Positions 25,432 through 33,994 of a stretch of 64,000 nucleotides of DNA are shown in pieces. Location: contig DATDHU010000066.1 in the NCBI GenBank assembly GCA_036521415.1, positions 1 through 64,000 of the forward strand, given 5' to 3'. The notes beneath the pieces were generated by a model, which was given only the letters and a program-made list of their open reading frames with translations, made no database searches and was not told the DNA's origin. The stretch's first letter is position 1. Every line of letters begins with the position of its first letter. This stretch comes from DASXMT01 sp036521415 (GTDB lineage Bacteria; Actinomycetota; Acidimicrobiia; Acidimicrobiales; RAAP-2). The translations under genes and the position numbers were made by a program.

Positions 25432-26280
25432 TCAGATGCCCTTTTGGGGGATGAAGTTGAAGTAGAAGATGGTGAGCACGAAGTTCACGAAGAAGGCCAG
25501 GATGAACGTCACGACGACGGCCTGGTTCACGGCATCCCCCACGCCCTTCGGCCCACCCTTGGCGTACATGCCCTTGTAACAGGCCACCATGGCGGCGATG
25601 AAGCCGAACACTGCCGCTTTGAACAGGGCGATGACCAGATCGGCCAACTGGCTCAACTCGGAGAAAGTGGAGAAGAAGCTGCTCGCCGTCACGTGCACCG
25701 AATGCATCCCGAAGAACAAGCCGCCGGCGATGCCGGCCACGCTGACCACGGCATCGAGCAGGAGCGCCACCACCGTGGCGGCGAGCAACCGGGGGAGCAC
25801 GAGGCGGTGCAGCGGGTTGATCCCCATCACTTCCATGGCCGAGATCTCGTCGCGGATCCGCCGAGAGCCGAGATCGGCGCACATGGCCGAGCCCCCAGCG
25901 CCGGCGATCAAGAGAGCAGTGGCCACCGGGGCCTGCTCTCTCACCACGGCCAGGACCATGGCCGCACCGAGCTGCGACTGGGCCCCGATCTGTTGGAGCA
26001 GCGATCCCACCTCGAGGGCGATGACCATGCCGAATGGAATGGAGATGAGGATCAGGGGCAACGTGGTCACCCGGGCCAGGAACCAGCACTGATCGAAGAA
26101 CTCGGCCACCGGCAGGCCCCGGATGGGGAGCTGGCGGAGGGCCTCTAGGGACAGCGCGAACATGTTGCCGGTCTCGCGCAGTCCGGTCGCGACTTTGGAG
26201 GGAGGCCGCACCCGCGGTGGGGCCGGTAAGACCGGCATCGGTCGGCGGCCGTGCGGTCCGGCCTCCTTGGTCGACGGCAT
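25432..26280 (-). CDS. MlaE/YrbE-type permease (first)
   Basis: A protein of up to 282 residues, first gene of the Mce operon. The permease core includes FGMVIALEVGSLLQQIGAQSQLGAAMVLAVVREQAPVATALLIAG and the coupling loop RRIRDEISAMEVMGINPLHR, matching MlaE/YrbE proteins. It should pair with the second permease and the ATPase at 28030. The start is uncertain: the ORF extends to 26532, but codons beyond 26280 are shadow-like and overlap the inverted repeat; ATG 26280, ATG 26241 or the ATG before FALSLEALRQ are candidates. Confidence 0.87.
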   Translation of the reverse strand: MPSTKEAGPHGRRPMPVLPAPPRVRPPSKVATGLRETGNMFALSLEALRQLPIRGLPVAEFFDQCWFLARVTTLPLILISIPFGMVIALEVGSLLQQIGAQSQLGAAMVLAVVREQAPVATALLIAGAGGSAMCADLGSRRIRDEISAMEVMGINPLHRLVLPRLLAATVVALLLDAVVSVAGIAGGLFFGMHSVHVTASSFFSTFSELSQLADLVIALFKAAVFGFIAAMVACYKGMYAKGGPKGVGDAVNQAVVVTFILAFFVNFVLTIFYFNFIPQKGI

Positions 26281-26648
26281 CAGGGCGTGCCGGCCCCGGT
26301 GGCAAGAGGGGGCGCGGCCACTCCGGGCGCGACGTGACCCATACTCGATGCCGACCCCGTGGGGGTACCCGGTCCTCGCGCTGCCCTTGGGGGGCCGACA
26401 GGAAAGGACCGGGTACCCCCAGAGGGTCGTGAGCGTCCGCCCGTGCTGTCTCGTGCCATGCTGGACCCCCTTCTGCCCGCCCCGTGTTCGCAGTTCGAGG
26501 CAGTCCCTGAACAACGGACGGACACCACCCACCTTTCGGTCAGACCGGCGCGATCGCGCCTGGCGAGGCGATCTACGGGGGGCATCCGCAAGTTCTCGTG
26601 CGCCTGGTCGTTACCTCTCAGTAAGGACCACTTGTGAAATAGGGACCG
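26281..26648. other. Divergent intergenic region between Mce operon and sigma factor gene
   Basis: This region of about 370 bases separates the Mce operon (minus) from the ECF sigma gene (plus). Its only striking structure is the 16-bp inverted repeat at 26361-26420. The 100 bases before the sigma gene, including TTACCTCTCAGTAAGGACC near 26610, are less GC-rich and probably hold its promoter, with AGGGA just before the ATG. No small gene with convincing coding character was seen. Confidence 0.6.
26361..26420. repeat. Perfect 16-bp inverted repeat between divergent Mce units
   Basis: GGGGGTACCCGGTCCT at 26361-26376 is exactly complementary to 26405-26420, with a 28-base spacer. Each arm contains the self-complementary GGGTACCC. 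The arrangement could be a pair of operator sites for one regulator serving both directions, or a transcribed hairpin in the leader of either gene. It has no T run, so a terminator role is unlikely. Confidence 0.8.
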
Positions 26649-27971
26649 ATGCACCCGTCAACCGGGGCCTTCTTGGGGGAGGACAAAACCGTGGCTCTGC
26701 AACCGAGCGAGCTGTCAGTATTGCCCGACGATGTCGACCTCGATCGCGATCGAGCACTCGTGAAGCGGTGCCAGTCGGGAGACTCGTCGGCCTTCGGCGA
26801 GCTCTATGCCCGTTACTACGCCCGGGTCTACCGCTTCTGCTTCCGTCGCCTGCACGACCACGAGGAGGCCGAAGACGTGGCCCAGGACGCCTTCGCCCGG
26901 GCATGGCGGGCGCTGCCGAACTTTGCCGGCGACCGCCGCTTCTACCCCTGGTTGACCGTCATAGCCGACAACCGATGCCGGGACATCCAGCGCCGGCGGG
27001 CGCGCAGCACGCCGACCGCGGACGTCGATCTCGTCGCCCGCCAGGCAACCGAGCCCACGGGCACCGACACCCCCGAAGACGCGCTGATCGCGTCGGTGGA
27101 GGGCGACCTGGCCGTTCAGGCCCTCGGACGCCTGTCGGCCCGCCATCGGGACGTCCTCAAGCTGCGGGAGGGGTCGGGCTTGACCTACCAGGAGATCGCC
27201 AGACTCGAGGGTGTCGAGATCAGGACGGTCGAGAGCCTGATCTGGCGGGCCCGGCAGGCCCTGAAGCGGGAGTACGCCACCATCGCCAGCGTGAACACGG
27301 TCATCGGTGGTTTCGCTCTGGGGCGTTGGGGCGCACTTCGGCGAGTGGGCGGTTCGGTGGCGCGGCGGCTGCATCCGGTCGCTCCCCTGCTGGGCACCAC
27401 CGGGGGGACACGCGGCCTGGCCGCCGGCGTCGCCCTGACCTCATTCGCCTTTGTCGCCGCGGCGATGCCCGGCGCCGGCCAGCCCGCGCACCACCCGGCG
27501 GCTGCAGTGGCGCCCACCGCAGCTGCCGCGACCCCCGGCGTGCCCGCTCTGGCCGGCTGGGCGGACCCGGGCGTCCCGGTTGCTCCTCCCTGGCCGGAGG
27601 CCGGTGGGACCGGGCCCGGCGCCACACCGACAACGGGCGGAGAGCCGGTCACACCGGCCGCCCAGCCGGCAACGGTGCCGGCCACTCCCTCCACCACCCC
27701 GACAGCCACGGCCAGCAGTCCGGCTGCGCCGAGCACGGCCGCGCCAGCCGTGCCCGGTGGGACCATCCCGGCGACGACGGTGCAGGGCTTGACCAATGGC
27801 GTCAACCAGCTCGTGGCCGGCGCATCGGGCCTCATCGGTGCCCTTGTGCCTCCGCTGGCTCCCCCATCGGCGGCCGGCCAACCGAGCAGCTCCGGGGTCA
27901 CCGTCCCGCCCGTCGTGCCAGGATCCACCCCGATCACCGTGCCGACCCCGGGGCTCCTCGGTGGCAGCTGA
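26649..27971 (+). CDS. ECF sigma factor with membrane anchor and extracytoplasmic tail
   Basis: A 440-residue protein. Residues 35-110 are sigma region 2 (FGELYARYYARVYRFCFRRL; EEAEDVAQDAFARAWRAL) and 155-210 are region 4 (LSARHRDVLKLREGSGLTYQEIA; VRTVESLIWRARQALKREY is close in form). Unlike a usual ECF factor of about 190 residues, it continues through one hydrophobic segment at 255-273 into a 165-residue Pro/Ala/Thr/Gly-rich tail. The tail would lie outside the membrane, so the factor may be tethered and released or act as its own anti-sigma element; that is inference. It is divergent from the Mce operon and followed by the Mce ATPase gene. No separate anti-sigma gene is adjacent. Confidence 0.83.
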   Translation: MHPSTGAFLGEDKTVALQPSELSVLPDDVDLDRDRALVKRCQSGDSSAFGELYARYYARVYRFCFRRLHDHEEAEDVAQDAFARAWRALPNFAGDRRFYPWLTVIADNRCRDIQRRRARSTPTADVDLVARQATEPTGTDTPEDALIASVEGDLAVQALGRLSARHRDVLKLREGSGLTYQEIARLEGVEIRTVESLIWRARQALKREYATIASVNTVIGGFALGRWGALRRVGGSVARRLHPVAPLLGTTGGTRGLAAGVALTSFAFVAAAMPGAGQPAHHPAAAVAPTAAAATPGVPALAGWADPGVPVAPPWPEAGGTGPGATPTTGGEPVTPAAQPATVPATPSTTPTATASSPAAPSTAAPAVPGGTIPATTVQGLTNGVNQLVAGASGLIGALVPPLAPPSAAGQPSSSGVTVPPVVPGSTPITVPTPGLLGGS

Positions 27972-28029
27972 ATCCCCGGGCACGATGCGAGCGCTGATCC
28001 GGCGCTTCCCCGGCAAACGGGGGAACACG

Positions 28030-28932
28030 ATGACACCGAACCCGAAGGGAGAGGCAAGCCGGTCCGCCGACGGCGGGATTCGTCCGTGGATCGGCCCGGG
28101 CGAGCCGATCATCTCCGTTCGCGGCGTGACCAAGCGCTTCGGCGCCAATACCGTGCTCGAGGACATCACCTTCGATGTTCCCAAAGGTAAGATCACCGCC
28201 ATCCTCGGCCCGTCGGGGACGGGCAAGTCGGTCTTGCTCAAGAACATCCTGGGCCTCTTGAGACCCGAAGCAGGCGAGATCTGGGTGGACGGCACGCAGA
28301 TGGTCGGCCTGCGCGAGAAGAGGCTCTATGAGATCCGGCGGAAGTTCGGCGTGCTCTTTCAAGACGGTGCGCTGTTCGGATCAATGAGCCTCTACGACAA
28401 CATCGCCTTCCCCTTGCGCGAGCACACTCGCAAGAACGAGCGGGAAATACGGGAGGTGGTGCTGCGCAACGCCGAGCTGGTCGGCCTCTTGGACCACTTG
28501 AAGAAGCTTCCCGGCGAGGTGTCGGGCGGTATGAAGAAACGGGCCGGCCTGGCCCGGGCCATGGTTACCGACCCCGAGATCGTCCTGTTCGACGAGCCCG
28601 ACTCTGGCCTTGACCCGGTCCGGGTCGCCTACCTCGACGACCTGGTGCTCAGCGCCCAACAGGAGACGGGCGCCACCTTCTTCATCATCACCCACAACAT
28701 CTCCTCAGTGAAACGGACCGCCGATTATCTGGGGGTCCTCTTTCGCTCCCGGTTGATCAAGTTCGCCAGCAAGGACGAGATGCTGTTCACCGACGATCCG
28801 ATCATCAACCAGTTCCTGGCCGGCCGGGCCAACGGACCCATCGGGATGGACGAGATGGCCGAGAACGACGACTACCCCTCGGGCCGGGGTGACCCGGTCC
28901 CCCACGACGCCAACGCCCCCACGGCCAACTGA
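28030..28932 (+). CDS. MlaF/MceG-type ABC transporter ATPase
   Basis: A 300-residue ATPase. Walker A is GPSGTGKS, the Q-loop region reads FGVLFQDGALFGSMSLYDNI, the signature is VSGGMKKRAGLARA and Walker B is EIVLFDEPDSGLDPV, followed by the His switch ITHNI. VSGGMKKR and FQDGALFGSM are typical of MlaF/MceG (Mkl) ATPases that energise Mce import. A C-terminal acidic extension follows the ATPase fold. It is the only ATPase of this type nearby and lies downstream of the sigma gene, so it presumably serves the YrbE pair. ATG 28030 is preferred; ATG 27985 and a GTG at 27961 are alternatives. Confidence 0.9.
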   Translation: MTPNPKGEASRSADGGIRPWIGPGEPIISVRGVTKRFGANTVLEDITFDVPKGKITAILGPSGTGKSVLLKNILGLLRPEAGEIWVDGTQMVGLREKRLYEIRRKFGVLFQDGALFGSMSLYDNIAFPLREHTRKNEREIREVVLRNAELVGLLDHLKKLPGEVSGGMKKRAGLARAMVTDPEIVLFDEPDSGLDPVRVAYLDDLVLSAQQETGATFFIITHNISSVKRTADYLGVLFRSRLIKFASKDEMLFTDDPIINQFLAGRANGPIGMDEMAENDDYPSGRGDPVPHDANAPTAN

Positions 28933-28950
28933 ACGCGCCCGGCAGGGCGG

Positions 28951-29721
28951 CTACCGGAAGGTGGCCCGCTGCAGGACGTTCACGCACGACGGGCCGTTCG
29001 ACGCCCAGACCTCGGGCTCCCCGACCTCGGCGGCCGAGACACGGACCAACATGGCCGAGCGTGTGCCGTAGCTCTCGGTGTGGACACAGCAAGCCGCGAT
29101 CTGGGCGCTGAGTCGGGAGGCCTCGGTGTCATCGATCGGTGGCCGCGGGACGACGTGGTCCGATAGCACGGTCCGCAATCGGCACAACACCTGGTCACCC
29201 GAGCGTCCGTCGACGTCCCCGATCAATCCCCGCACGCGTTCCACCTTGTCGCTGGGTTCCCCGAGCGGCTTGTTCTCGAGCACGTGCACCCCCGGAGGAA
29301 GGGCCAGCGTCCGCGCACCGCCGGGATCGGTCATGTCGACGTAGTGCAAGGCCTCACGGTCGCCGACCAGCACCCAGCACGGATTGAAGGTGCTCGCATC
29401 GAGTCTGGCACCCACGCCCTCGACGGCCTCAGCCGCCGATGCCCGGCCGGCCAGGGCAAGGGGGATCTCGCCCCGGGATCGCTTGGAGGGGTCCCGCCCC
29501 GATGCCGCCGGCTTGTTGGTGAGCCCCGCGACCACACCGTGTTCGTTGACGGCCAGCCACGTGCCGCCGGCCAGTTCGTCCCGGCCACCCAGGATTCGGG
29601 GAGGGACCGACGACAGGGACGTGAGGTAGGTGGCGTCCCGGTCGTAGCGCTCGTCGCGATTGGCGGCGACGATCAACGGTGCGTCGGTGACGACCTGGAA
29701 GGCAACGACCAGCAGGCACAT
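28951..29721 (-). CDS. NRDE-family protein (TANGO2-like)
   Basis: A 256-residue protein beginning MCLLVVAFQVVTDAPLIVAANRDE; the NRDE motif that names the family lies at residues 21-24. Further family features are ILGGRDELAGGTWLAVNEHGVVAGLTN and the C-terminal ESYGTRSAMLVRV. The N-terminal cysteine directly after Met suggests an Ntn-hydrolase-like nucleophile once Met is removed, which fits the family's fold. Its biochemical activity is not established; the human homologue TANGO2 is linked to lipid/heme homeostasis. It is convergent with the Mce ATPase gene and lies 13 bases downstream of coaA. Confidence 0.87.
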   Translation of the reverse strand: MCLLVVAFQVVTDAPLIVAANRDERYDRDATYLTSLSSVPPRILGGRDELAGGTWLAVNEHGVVAGLTNKPAASGRDPSKRSRGEIPLALAGRASAAEAVEGVGARLDASTFNPCWVLVGDREALHYVDMTDPGGARTLALPPGVHVLENKPLGEPSDKVERVRGLIGDVDGRSGDQVLCRLRTVLSDHVVPRPPIDDTEASRLSAQIAACCVHTESYGTRSAMLVRVSAAEVGEPEVWASNGPSCVNVLQRATFR

Positions 29722-29734
29722 GGGCGGGACCCGA

Positions 29735-30709
29735 TCAGGCTCGCCGGAGTCGGATGCGGGACACCTGGTGGGTACGGGCCTTCTCCAAGACCACGTGCGC
29801 TCGGCCGCGGGTCGGTGCGATGTTCTCGCGCAGGTTGACCAGGTTGATCCCGGACCAGATCTGTTGGGCCGTCTCAGCCACTTCCTCGTCGGACATCGCC
29901 GCGAAGTAGTGGAAGAACGAGTCCGGGTCCTGCAGCGCTGTGGCCCGCAGACCCTGGAGCCGCTCGCCGAACCACCGGGCGATGTCATCCTCGGCCGCAT
30001 CGACGTAGATGGAGAAGTCGAAGAAGTCCGAGACCACCACCTGATCGGGTGACGCGTCCTTGGTGTTGACCTGCAGGACGTTCAACCCCTCGACGATGAC
30101 CAGCTCGGGATGCCGGATCACCTGGCATCGACCCGGCACGATGTCGTAGGTCTGGTGGGAGTACACCGGCGTCTCCACCTCGGGTTGCCCGGCCTTGATC
30201 GCGGCCAGCGCATCGACCAGCTTCCTCTGGTCGTAGCTCTCGGGAAAGCCCTTGCGGGTCATCAGCCCTCGCGCCTCGAGCACGGCGTTCGGGTACAGGA
30301 ACCCGTCCGTGGTCAGCAGGTCGACGCCCGGGCGCCCGGGGCCCCGACTCAACAGGGCCTGCAACAGCCGGGCTGTGGTGCTCTTGCCCACCGCCACGCT
30401 GCCACCGATCCCGATCACGAAGGGTGCGGCGGGCCGGTCATCCCCCAGGAACTCATCGGTCCGCTGTTGGAGGTCGCGGGCCGCCGCCGCCCGGAGGGAC
30501 AGGAGTTGGGCCAGCGGTCGGTATACCTCGGTCACCTCGTCGACGGCGACCGGTTCGCCGGTGGCGGTCAGCGCGGCCACGTCCGACGACGACAGTCGTT
30601 CGTCCATCGGGTCTCCCAGTGCGGCCCAGCGGCGTCGCGAGAAGGATTCGAAGCGGGCGTCCACTCGAGGGGTGGGTGCACTCCCGTGCGGAGGGGCGGG
30701 GAGAGCCAT
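29735..30709 (-). CDS. coaA: Pantothenate kinase, type I
   Basis: A 324-residue type I (CoaA) pantothenate kinase, which phosphorylates pantothenate in the first step of coenzyme A synthesis. The P-loop is GGSVAVGKST at 102-111, followed by DLLTTDGFLYPN, KGFPESYD (family motif), YSHQTYDIV and VIVEGLNVLQ. The C-terminus contains IWSGINLVNLRENIAPTRGRAHVVLEK, nearly identical in form to known CoaA enzymes. The length is normal. It is the upstream partner of the NRDE gene and starts near the end of the SnoaL-like gene. Confidence 0.95.
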   Translation of the reverse strand: MALPAPPHGSAPTPRVDARFESFSRRRWAALGDPMDERLSSSDVAALTATGEPVAVDEVTEVYRPLAQLLSLRAAAARDLQQRTDEFLGDDRPAAPFVIGIGGSVAVGKSTTARLLQALLSRGPGRPGVDLLTTDGFLYPNAVLEARGLMTRKGFPESYDQRKLVDALAAIKAGQPEVETPVYSHQTYDIVPGRCQVIRHPELVIVEGLNVLQVNTKDASPDQVVVSDFFDFSIYVDAAEDDIARWFGERLQGLRATALQDPDSFFHYFAAMSDEEVAETAQQIWSGINLVNLRENIAPTRGRAHVVLEKARTHQVSRIRLRRA

Positions 30710-30733
30710 CGATAGACGCTATCGCCAATGTCC

Positions 30734-31234
30734 TCAACGCAGGTAGGCAGGATCCGACCGGTCCCGGCGGGCGACCGGTCCCTCACCCTCCTTGGCCCGG
30801 ACCACCTCGGCCGGAACGGCACGGGTCCACTCCCGTACGGCAAACCGCTCGGCGATACGCCAGTCCCCGGCCCGTCGCTCGAATCGGTCCACGTACCGGA
30901 ACGCCGAGATGAAATTGCGCGCCGGGTCCTCGAGCGGTTCGCCCCAATGATGGGCGGTGCCGTAGGTCTCGGCGTAGGCCGTGTCCCCCGCCAGCTCGCA
31001 GAGATGGTTCCCGATCAGGTGCATGGTGCCGGCGAACCGGCGGAGCCCGACGTCGATCCAGGCCACGTAGTCGTCGGCCGAACCGGTGAACCCGGTGTGG
31101 TGATCGACTCCGTCCGGCTGATAGCAGGACCGCACCAGGGCCAGGTCGAGGCGGTCCACCCCCCGGCAGTACCGCAGCACCACCTCGAGGACGGCCTGCT
31201 TGTCGAGGAGCGACTGTACCTGGTCATCATCCAT
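30734..31234 (-). CDS. SnoaL-like / NTF2-fold protein
   Basis: A 166-residue protein of the SnoaL_4 / NTF2-like type: an N-terminal helix DDQVQSLLDKQAVLEVVLRYCRGVDRLD, the RSCYQPDGVDHHTGFTG region with an Asp-His-His group at the pocket, then HLIGNHLCELAGDTAYAETY and a C-terminal beta layer. Such proteins can be dehydratases, isomerases or binding proteins acting on aromatic or steroid-like ligands. The start ATG at 31234 has GGGAGAA upstream. It is divergent from the alcohol dehydrogenase. Confidence 0.75.
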   Translation of the reverse strand: MDDDQVQSLLDKQAVLEVVLRYCRGVDRLDLALVRSCYQPDGVDHHTGFTGSADDYVAWIDVGLRRFAGTMHLIGNHLCELAGDTAYAETYGTAHHWGEPLEDPARNFISAFRYVDRFERRAGDWRIAERFAVREWTRAVPAEVVRAKEGEGPVARRDRSDPAYLR

Positions 31235-31416
31235 CGGCGGTTCTCCCGGGCCACGTTCGCCCGTGGTGGCGAACGTGGTCGAAGGTAGCGCGCCGGGAGC
31301 CCTCGCTCGGCATGCGGCCGATGGGTCTATCGTCGTGGGCACCAGCCGGGCCGGGGGCGCTGAACACGGGAGGTCGGGATGGCAGTGCACGGCAAGACCA
31401 GGGTGGGGGCGTCCCG

Positions 31417-32352
31417 ATGAGGGCGGTCCGGTGTGCCAACGGCACGCCGAGGGTGTCGGACGAACCGGCACCGACCGGCGAGGGCGTCCGGGTCCGCGTT
31501 GCCTCGGCCGGCATCTGCGGCTCCGACCTCCACCTGCTGTCGTGGGACATGCCCACCATCCTGGGCCACGAAATTGCCGGGGTGCTCGACGACGGGACCC
31601 TGGTGGCGGTGGAACCGATCGGTCCGTGCCTCCAGTGCCCTCCCTGCCGCAACGGCGAATACAACCTGTGCACCATCGGGCCCGACATGATCATGGGGAT
31701 CGGCCAGGACGGCGGCATGGCCGACGAATGCCTGGTGCCGGCGTCATCGATCATCCCCGTTCCGTCCGGTCTGTCGAGCCAGGATGCGTGCCTGGTGGAG
31801 CCGCTGGCCGTGGCCGTGCACGGGGTGCGCCGGGGGCGGGTCGGTCCCAGCGAGCGGGTTGCCGTCGTCGGGGGTGGTTCGATCGGGCAGGCCGCCGTCG
31901 TGGCCGTCCAGGCCACCGGGGCCACGGTGGCCATCGAGGCCCGGCACGACCGTCAGCGCCAGGCCGGCGATCGGCTGGGTGCGGCCATGGTCGGTGACGG
32001 CGGTTACGACGTCGTCATCGAGGCCGCCGGCAATTCCGGCGCCCTGGCACGGGCCGTGGAGCTGTGCCGCCCCGGCGGTCGCGTCGTGCTGCTCGCCTCC
32101 TACTGGGACGGCACCGTCGACGTACCCGCCTACGCCGTCTGCATGCAGGAGATCGACCTGATCCCGGCCAGCATGTACGGGCGGGTCGGGCCCTCTCGGG
32201 ATTTCGAGGTGGCGGTGGCCCTGCTGGCCGCCCGGCCGGAGGTTCCCGAGACCATCATCACCCACCGGTTCCCACTCGACGCCGCCGCCGAGGCGTTCTC
32301 CGTGGCCCAGGACCGCAAGGGCGGCGCCATCAAGGTAGTCCTCGAACCCTGA
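31417..32352 (+). CDS. Zinc-dependent alcohol dehydrogenase family protein
   Basis: A 311-residue medium-chain dehydrogenase. The catalytic zinc residues are carried by GICGSDLHLL and LGHEIAG; the structural zinc site is CLQCPPCRNGEYNLC. The Rossmann domain has AVVGGGSIGQAAVV. It should oxidise a polyol or alcohol with NAD(P). At 311 residues it is shorter than the usual 340-350. The ATG at 31417 is preferred because earlier codons are shadow-like. The substrate is not indicated by the neighbours. Confidence 0.83.
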   Translation: MRAVRCANGTPRVSDEPAPTGEGVRVRVASAGICGSDLHLLSWDMPTILGHEIAGVLDDGTLVAVEPIGPCLQCPPCRNGEYNLCTIGPDMIMGIGQDGGMADECLVPASSIIPVPSGLSSQDACLVEPLAVAVHGVRRGRVGPSERVAVVGGGSIGQAAVVAVQATGATVAIEARHDRQRQAGDRLGAAMVGDGGYDVVIEAAGNSGALARAVELCRPGGRVVLLASYWDGTVDVPAYAVCMQEIDLIPASMYGRVGPSRDFEVAVALLAARPEVPETIITHRFPLDAAAEAFSVAQDRKGGAIKVVLEP

Positions 32353-32388
32353 GCGCGGGCGAGGGCCATCGGGCCCGGTCGACCGGGG

Positions 32389-32766
32389 TCACTCCGGGGC
32401 GTTGACGGCCGGCCCGGTCAGCTCCCACCGGTTCCCGGCTGGATCCCGCGTGAACACGACCCGGCGGATGGTGCTGTCCATGGCCTTCCATTCGAAGCCG
32501 GAGCGGCTCAGCCGCTCTTCGGCGGCGGACAAGTCGTCGCCGAGCCACACGGCCACGTGGGCGCGAGCGGCCGGACGGTGTTCGGGGTCGACGCTCAGGT
32601 GAATCTGGCGTCCGTCGTCGCCCTCGAACCACAGTGGGCTGAAGCGCGCCTGGATCTCGGCGGGTGCCTCGACGCCCCGGAAGCCGAGCACATCGACCAG
32701 GAAGGTCGTCTCCGCCTTGGTCCCGTCAACCGGGACACCGAGATTGACATGTTCGAGCGTGGGCAT
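32389..32766 (-). CDS. Glyoxalase/VOC superfamily protein
   Basis: A 125-residue protein with the paired beta-alpha-beta modules of the vicinal oxygen chelate fold: MPTLEHVNLGVPVDGTKAETTFLVDVLGF at the start, and FTRDPAGNRWELTGP at the end, the latter carrying the usual metal-binding Glu. Members include glyoxalases, ring-cleavage dioxygenases and antibiotic-binding proteins; a specific reaction cannot be assigned. It lies just downstream of a luciferase-like enzyme on the same strand. Confidence 0.76.
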   Translation of the reverse strand: MPTLEHVNLGVPVDGTKAETTFLVDVLGFRGVEAPAEIQARFSPLWFEGDDGRQIHLSVDPEHRPAARAHVAVWLGDDLSAAEERLSRSGFEWKAMDSTIRRVVFTRDPAGNRWELTGPAVNAPE

Positions 32767-32851
32767 GGCCCAACAGTAGGGCACGTGGCCTTGTGCGGCC
32801 AGGAAACAGGGGCCGGCCCCGAAGCCGGGCGTTCGAGCCGGTTCGGCCGGC

Positions 32852-33742
32852 TCAGAGGCCGAGCGCCTCGCGGGTGCGGGACAGCTCGTCCGGGTCGGCG
32901 GTGGTGGGCACGAGGAAGAGCTCGTCACAGCCGACGTCCCGAGCGGCGGCAATGGACCGGCGTAACGCCTCTGCGGTGTGGACGGGGGCCGCGTCAGCGG
33001 TCGTCCGGGCATACCCCGGGTCGAAGATCTTCAGGTAGTCGAAGATGTAGCCGCCCAGCCGTTCCCTTGCGTTGGGTCCGAGGGCGTACCAGAGGCTGGT
33101 GGAGAAATGGGGCTGGTCGCTCCGGCCCGCTTCCTTCCACGCGGCCAGGACCTTGTCGCGCTGTACGGCCAAAGCCTCGCCCTGCACCTCGATGATGGCC
33201 GAGGGGTCGTCGACGCCGATCGCCCAGCGGGCGGCGCGGGCCAGTGCCTTCGGACCAACCACGCCGGCGACCAACGGGGGCCCGCCGGCCTGGACCGGCG
33301 GTGGCCCGACCGGGTCGGAGCCCTCGAAGGGCGGGTGCTGATCCCAGATGCTGCGCATCTCGGCCACTTGTGCATCCATGCGTGCCCATCGGTTGGTGAA
33401 ATCGCCGCCGATGGCCCGGTAGTCCTGCTCCCGCCCTCCGACCCCGACGGCCACCGTCAGCCGACCCTCGCACACCTGGTCGACCGAGGCCATGTCCTTC
33501 GCCACCTGGACCGCGTTGTGCGCCGGCAACACTATCAAGGTCGTCCATAGTCGAACCCGTTCGGTGAGCGCGGCGGCTGCGGCCAGCTGCACGGTCAGGG
33601 CGTGACTGGTGTAGGTCACCCGCTCGGGCACGGCGAGGCTCGACCATGGCCCCTCGTCCACGTCCCGGCACCAGGCCAGCACCTCCCTCCGGCCGTGCGG
33701 GAGCATGGTCGGCAGGGTCATGGCGATGTCCATGGACGCCAT
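32852..33742 (-). CDS. LLM-class F420-dependent oxidoreductase
   Basis: A 296-residue luciferase-like monooxygenase (TIM-barrel) protein: MDIAMTLPTMLP at the start, WTTLIVLPAHNAVQVAKDMASVDQVCEGRLTVAVGVGG carrying the conserved core, and EGSDPVGPPPVQAGGPPLVAGV. In actinobacteria most proteins of this size use F420 rather than FMN. The substrate is unknown. A glyoxalase-fold gene follows it on the same strand. Confidence 0.84.
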   Translation of the reverse strand: MASMDIAMTLPTMLPHGRREVLAWCRDVDEGPWSSLAVPERVTYTSHALTVQLAAAAALTERVRLWTTLIVLPAHNAVQVAKDMASVDQVCEGRLTVAVGVGGREQDYRAIGGDFTNRWARMDAQVAEMRSIWDQHPPFEGSDPVGPPPVQAGGPPLVAGVVGPKALARAARWAIGVDDPSAIIEVQGEALAVQRDKVLAAWKEAGRSDQPHFSTSLWYALGPNARERLGGYIFDYLKIFDPGYARTTADAAPVHTAEALRRSIAAARDVGCDELFLVPTTADPDELSRTREALGL

Positions 33743-33909
33743 GATGGCACCGCACTGAGATTACGGTTCTGTGACAATCACTTTGGGTCGGGGGGGACAA
33801 CGGAATAGATCGGCGAAGGGCCGGGTTGGACCCTGTTGATCGCTATCTGCCTTCGATGTTCGGCAGGTTCCCCCCTCCCGCGGATTCGCTAGGACGGGTA
33901 GCAATCAGG

Positions 33910-33939
33910 AACCCCACTCGACCTTGGTCGGGTGGGGTT
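33910..33939 (-). terminator. Strong stem-loop terminator
   Basis: Arms of 14 bases at 33910-33923 and 33926-33939 pair completely, with one G-U wobble, around a two-base loop. The stem is GC-rich and flanked by short A/T runs, so it may work in both directions. It lies just after the end of the conserved hypothetical gene at 33995 and before the start of the LLM gene, so its main role is probably to end that minus-strand transcript. Confidence 0.7.
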
Positions 33940-33994
33940 TCCTCGTTCCGGCGGCCGGTGGGTCCTCGCCACCGGTGGCTCCTGCCCGGCGCTC

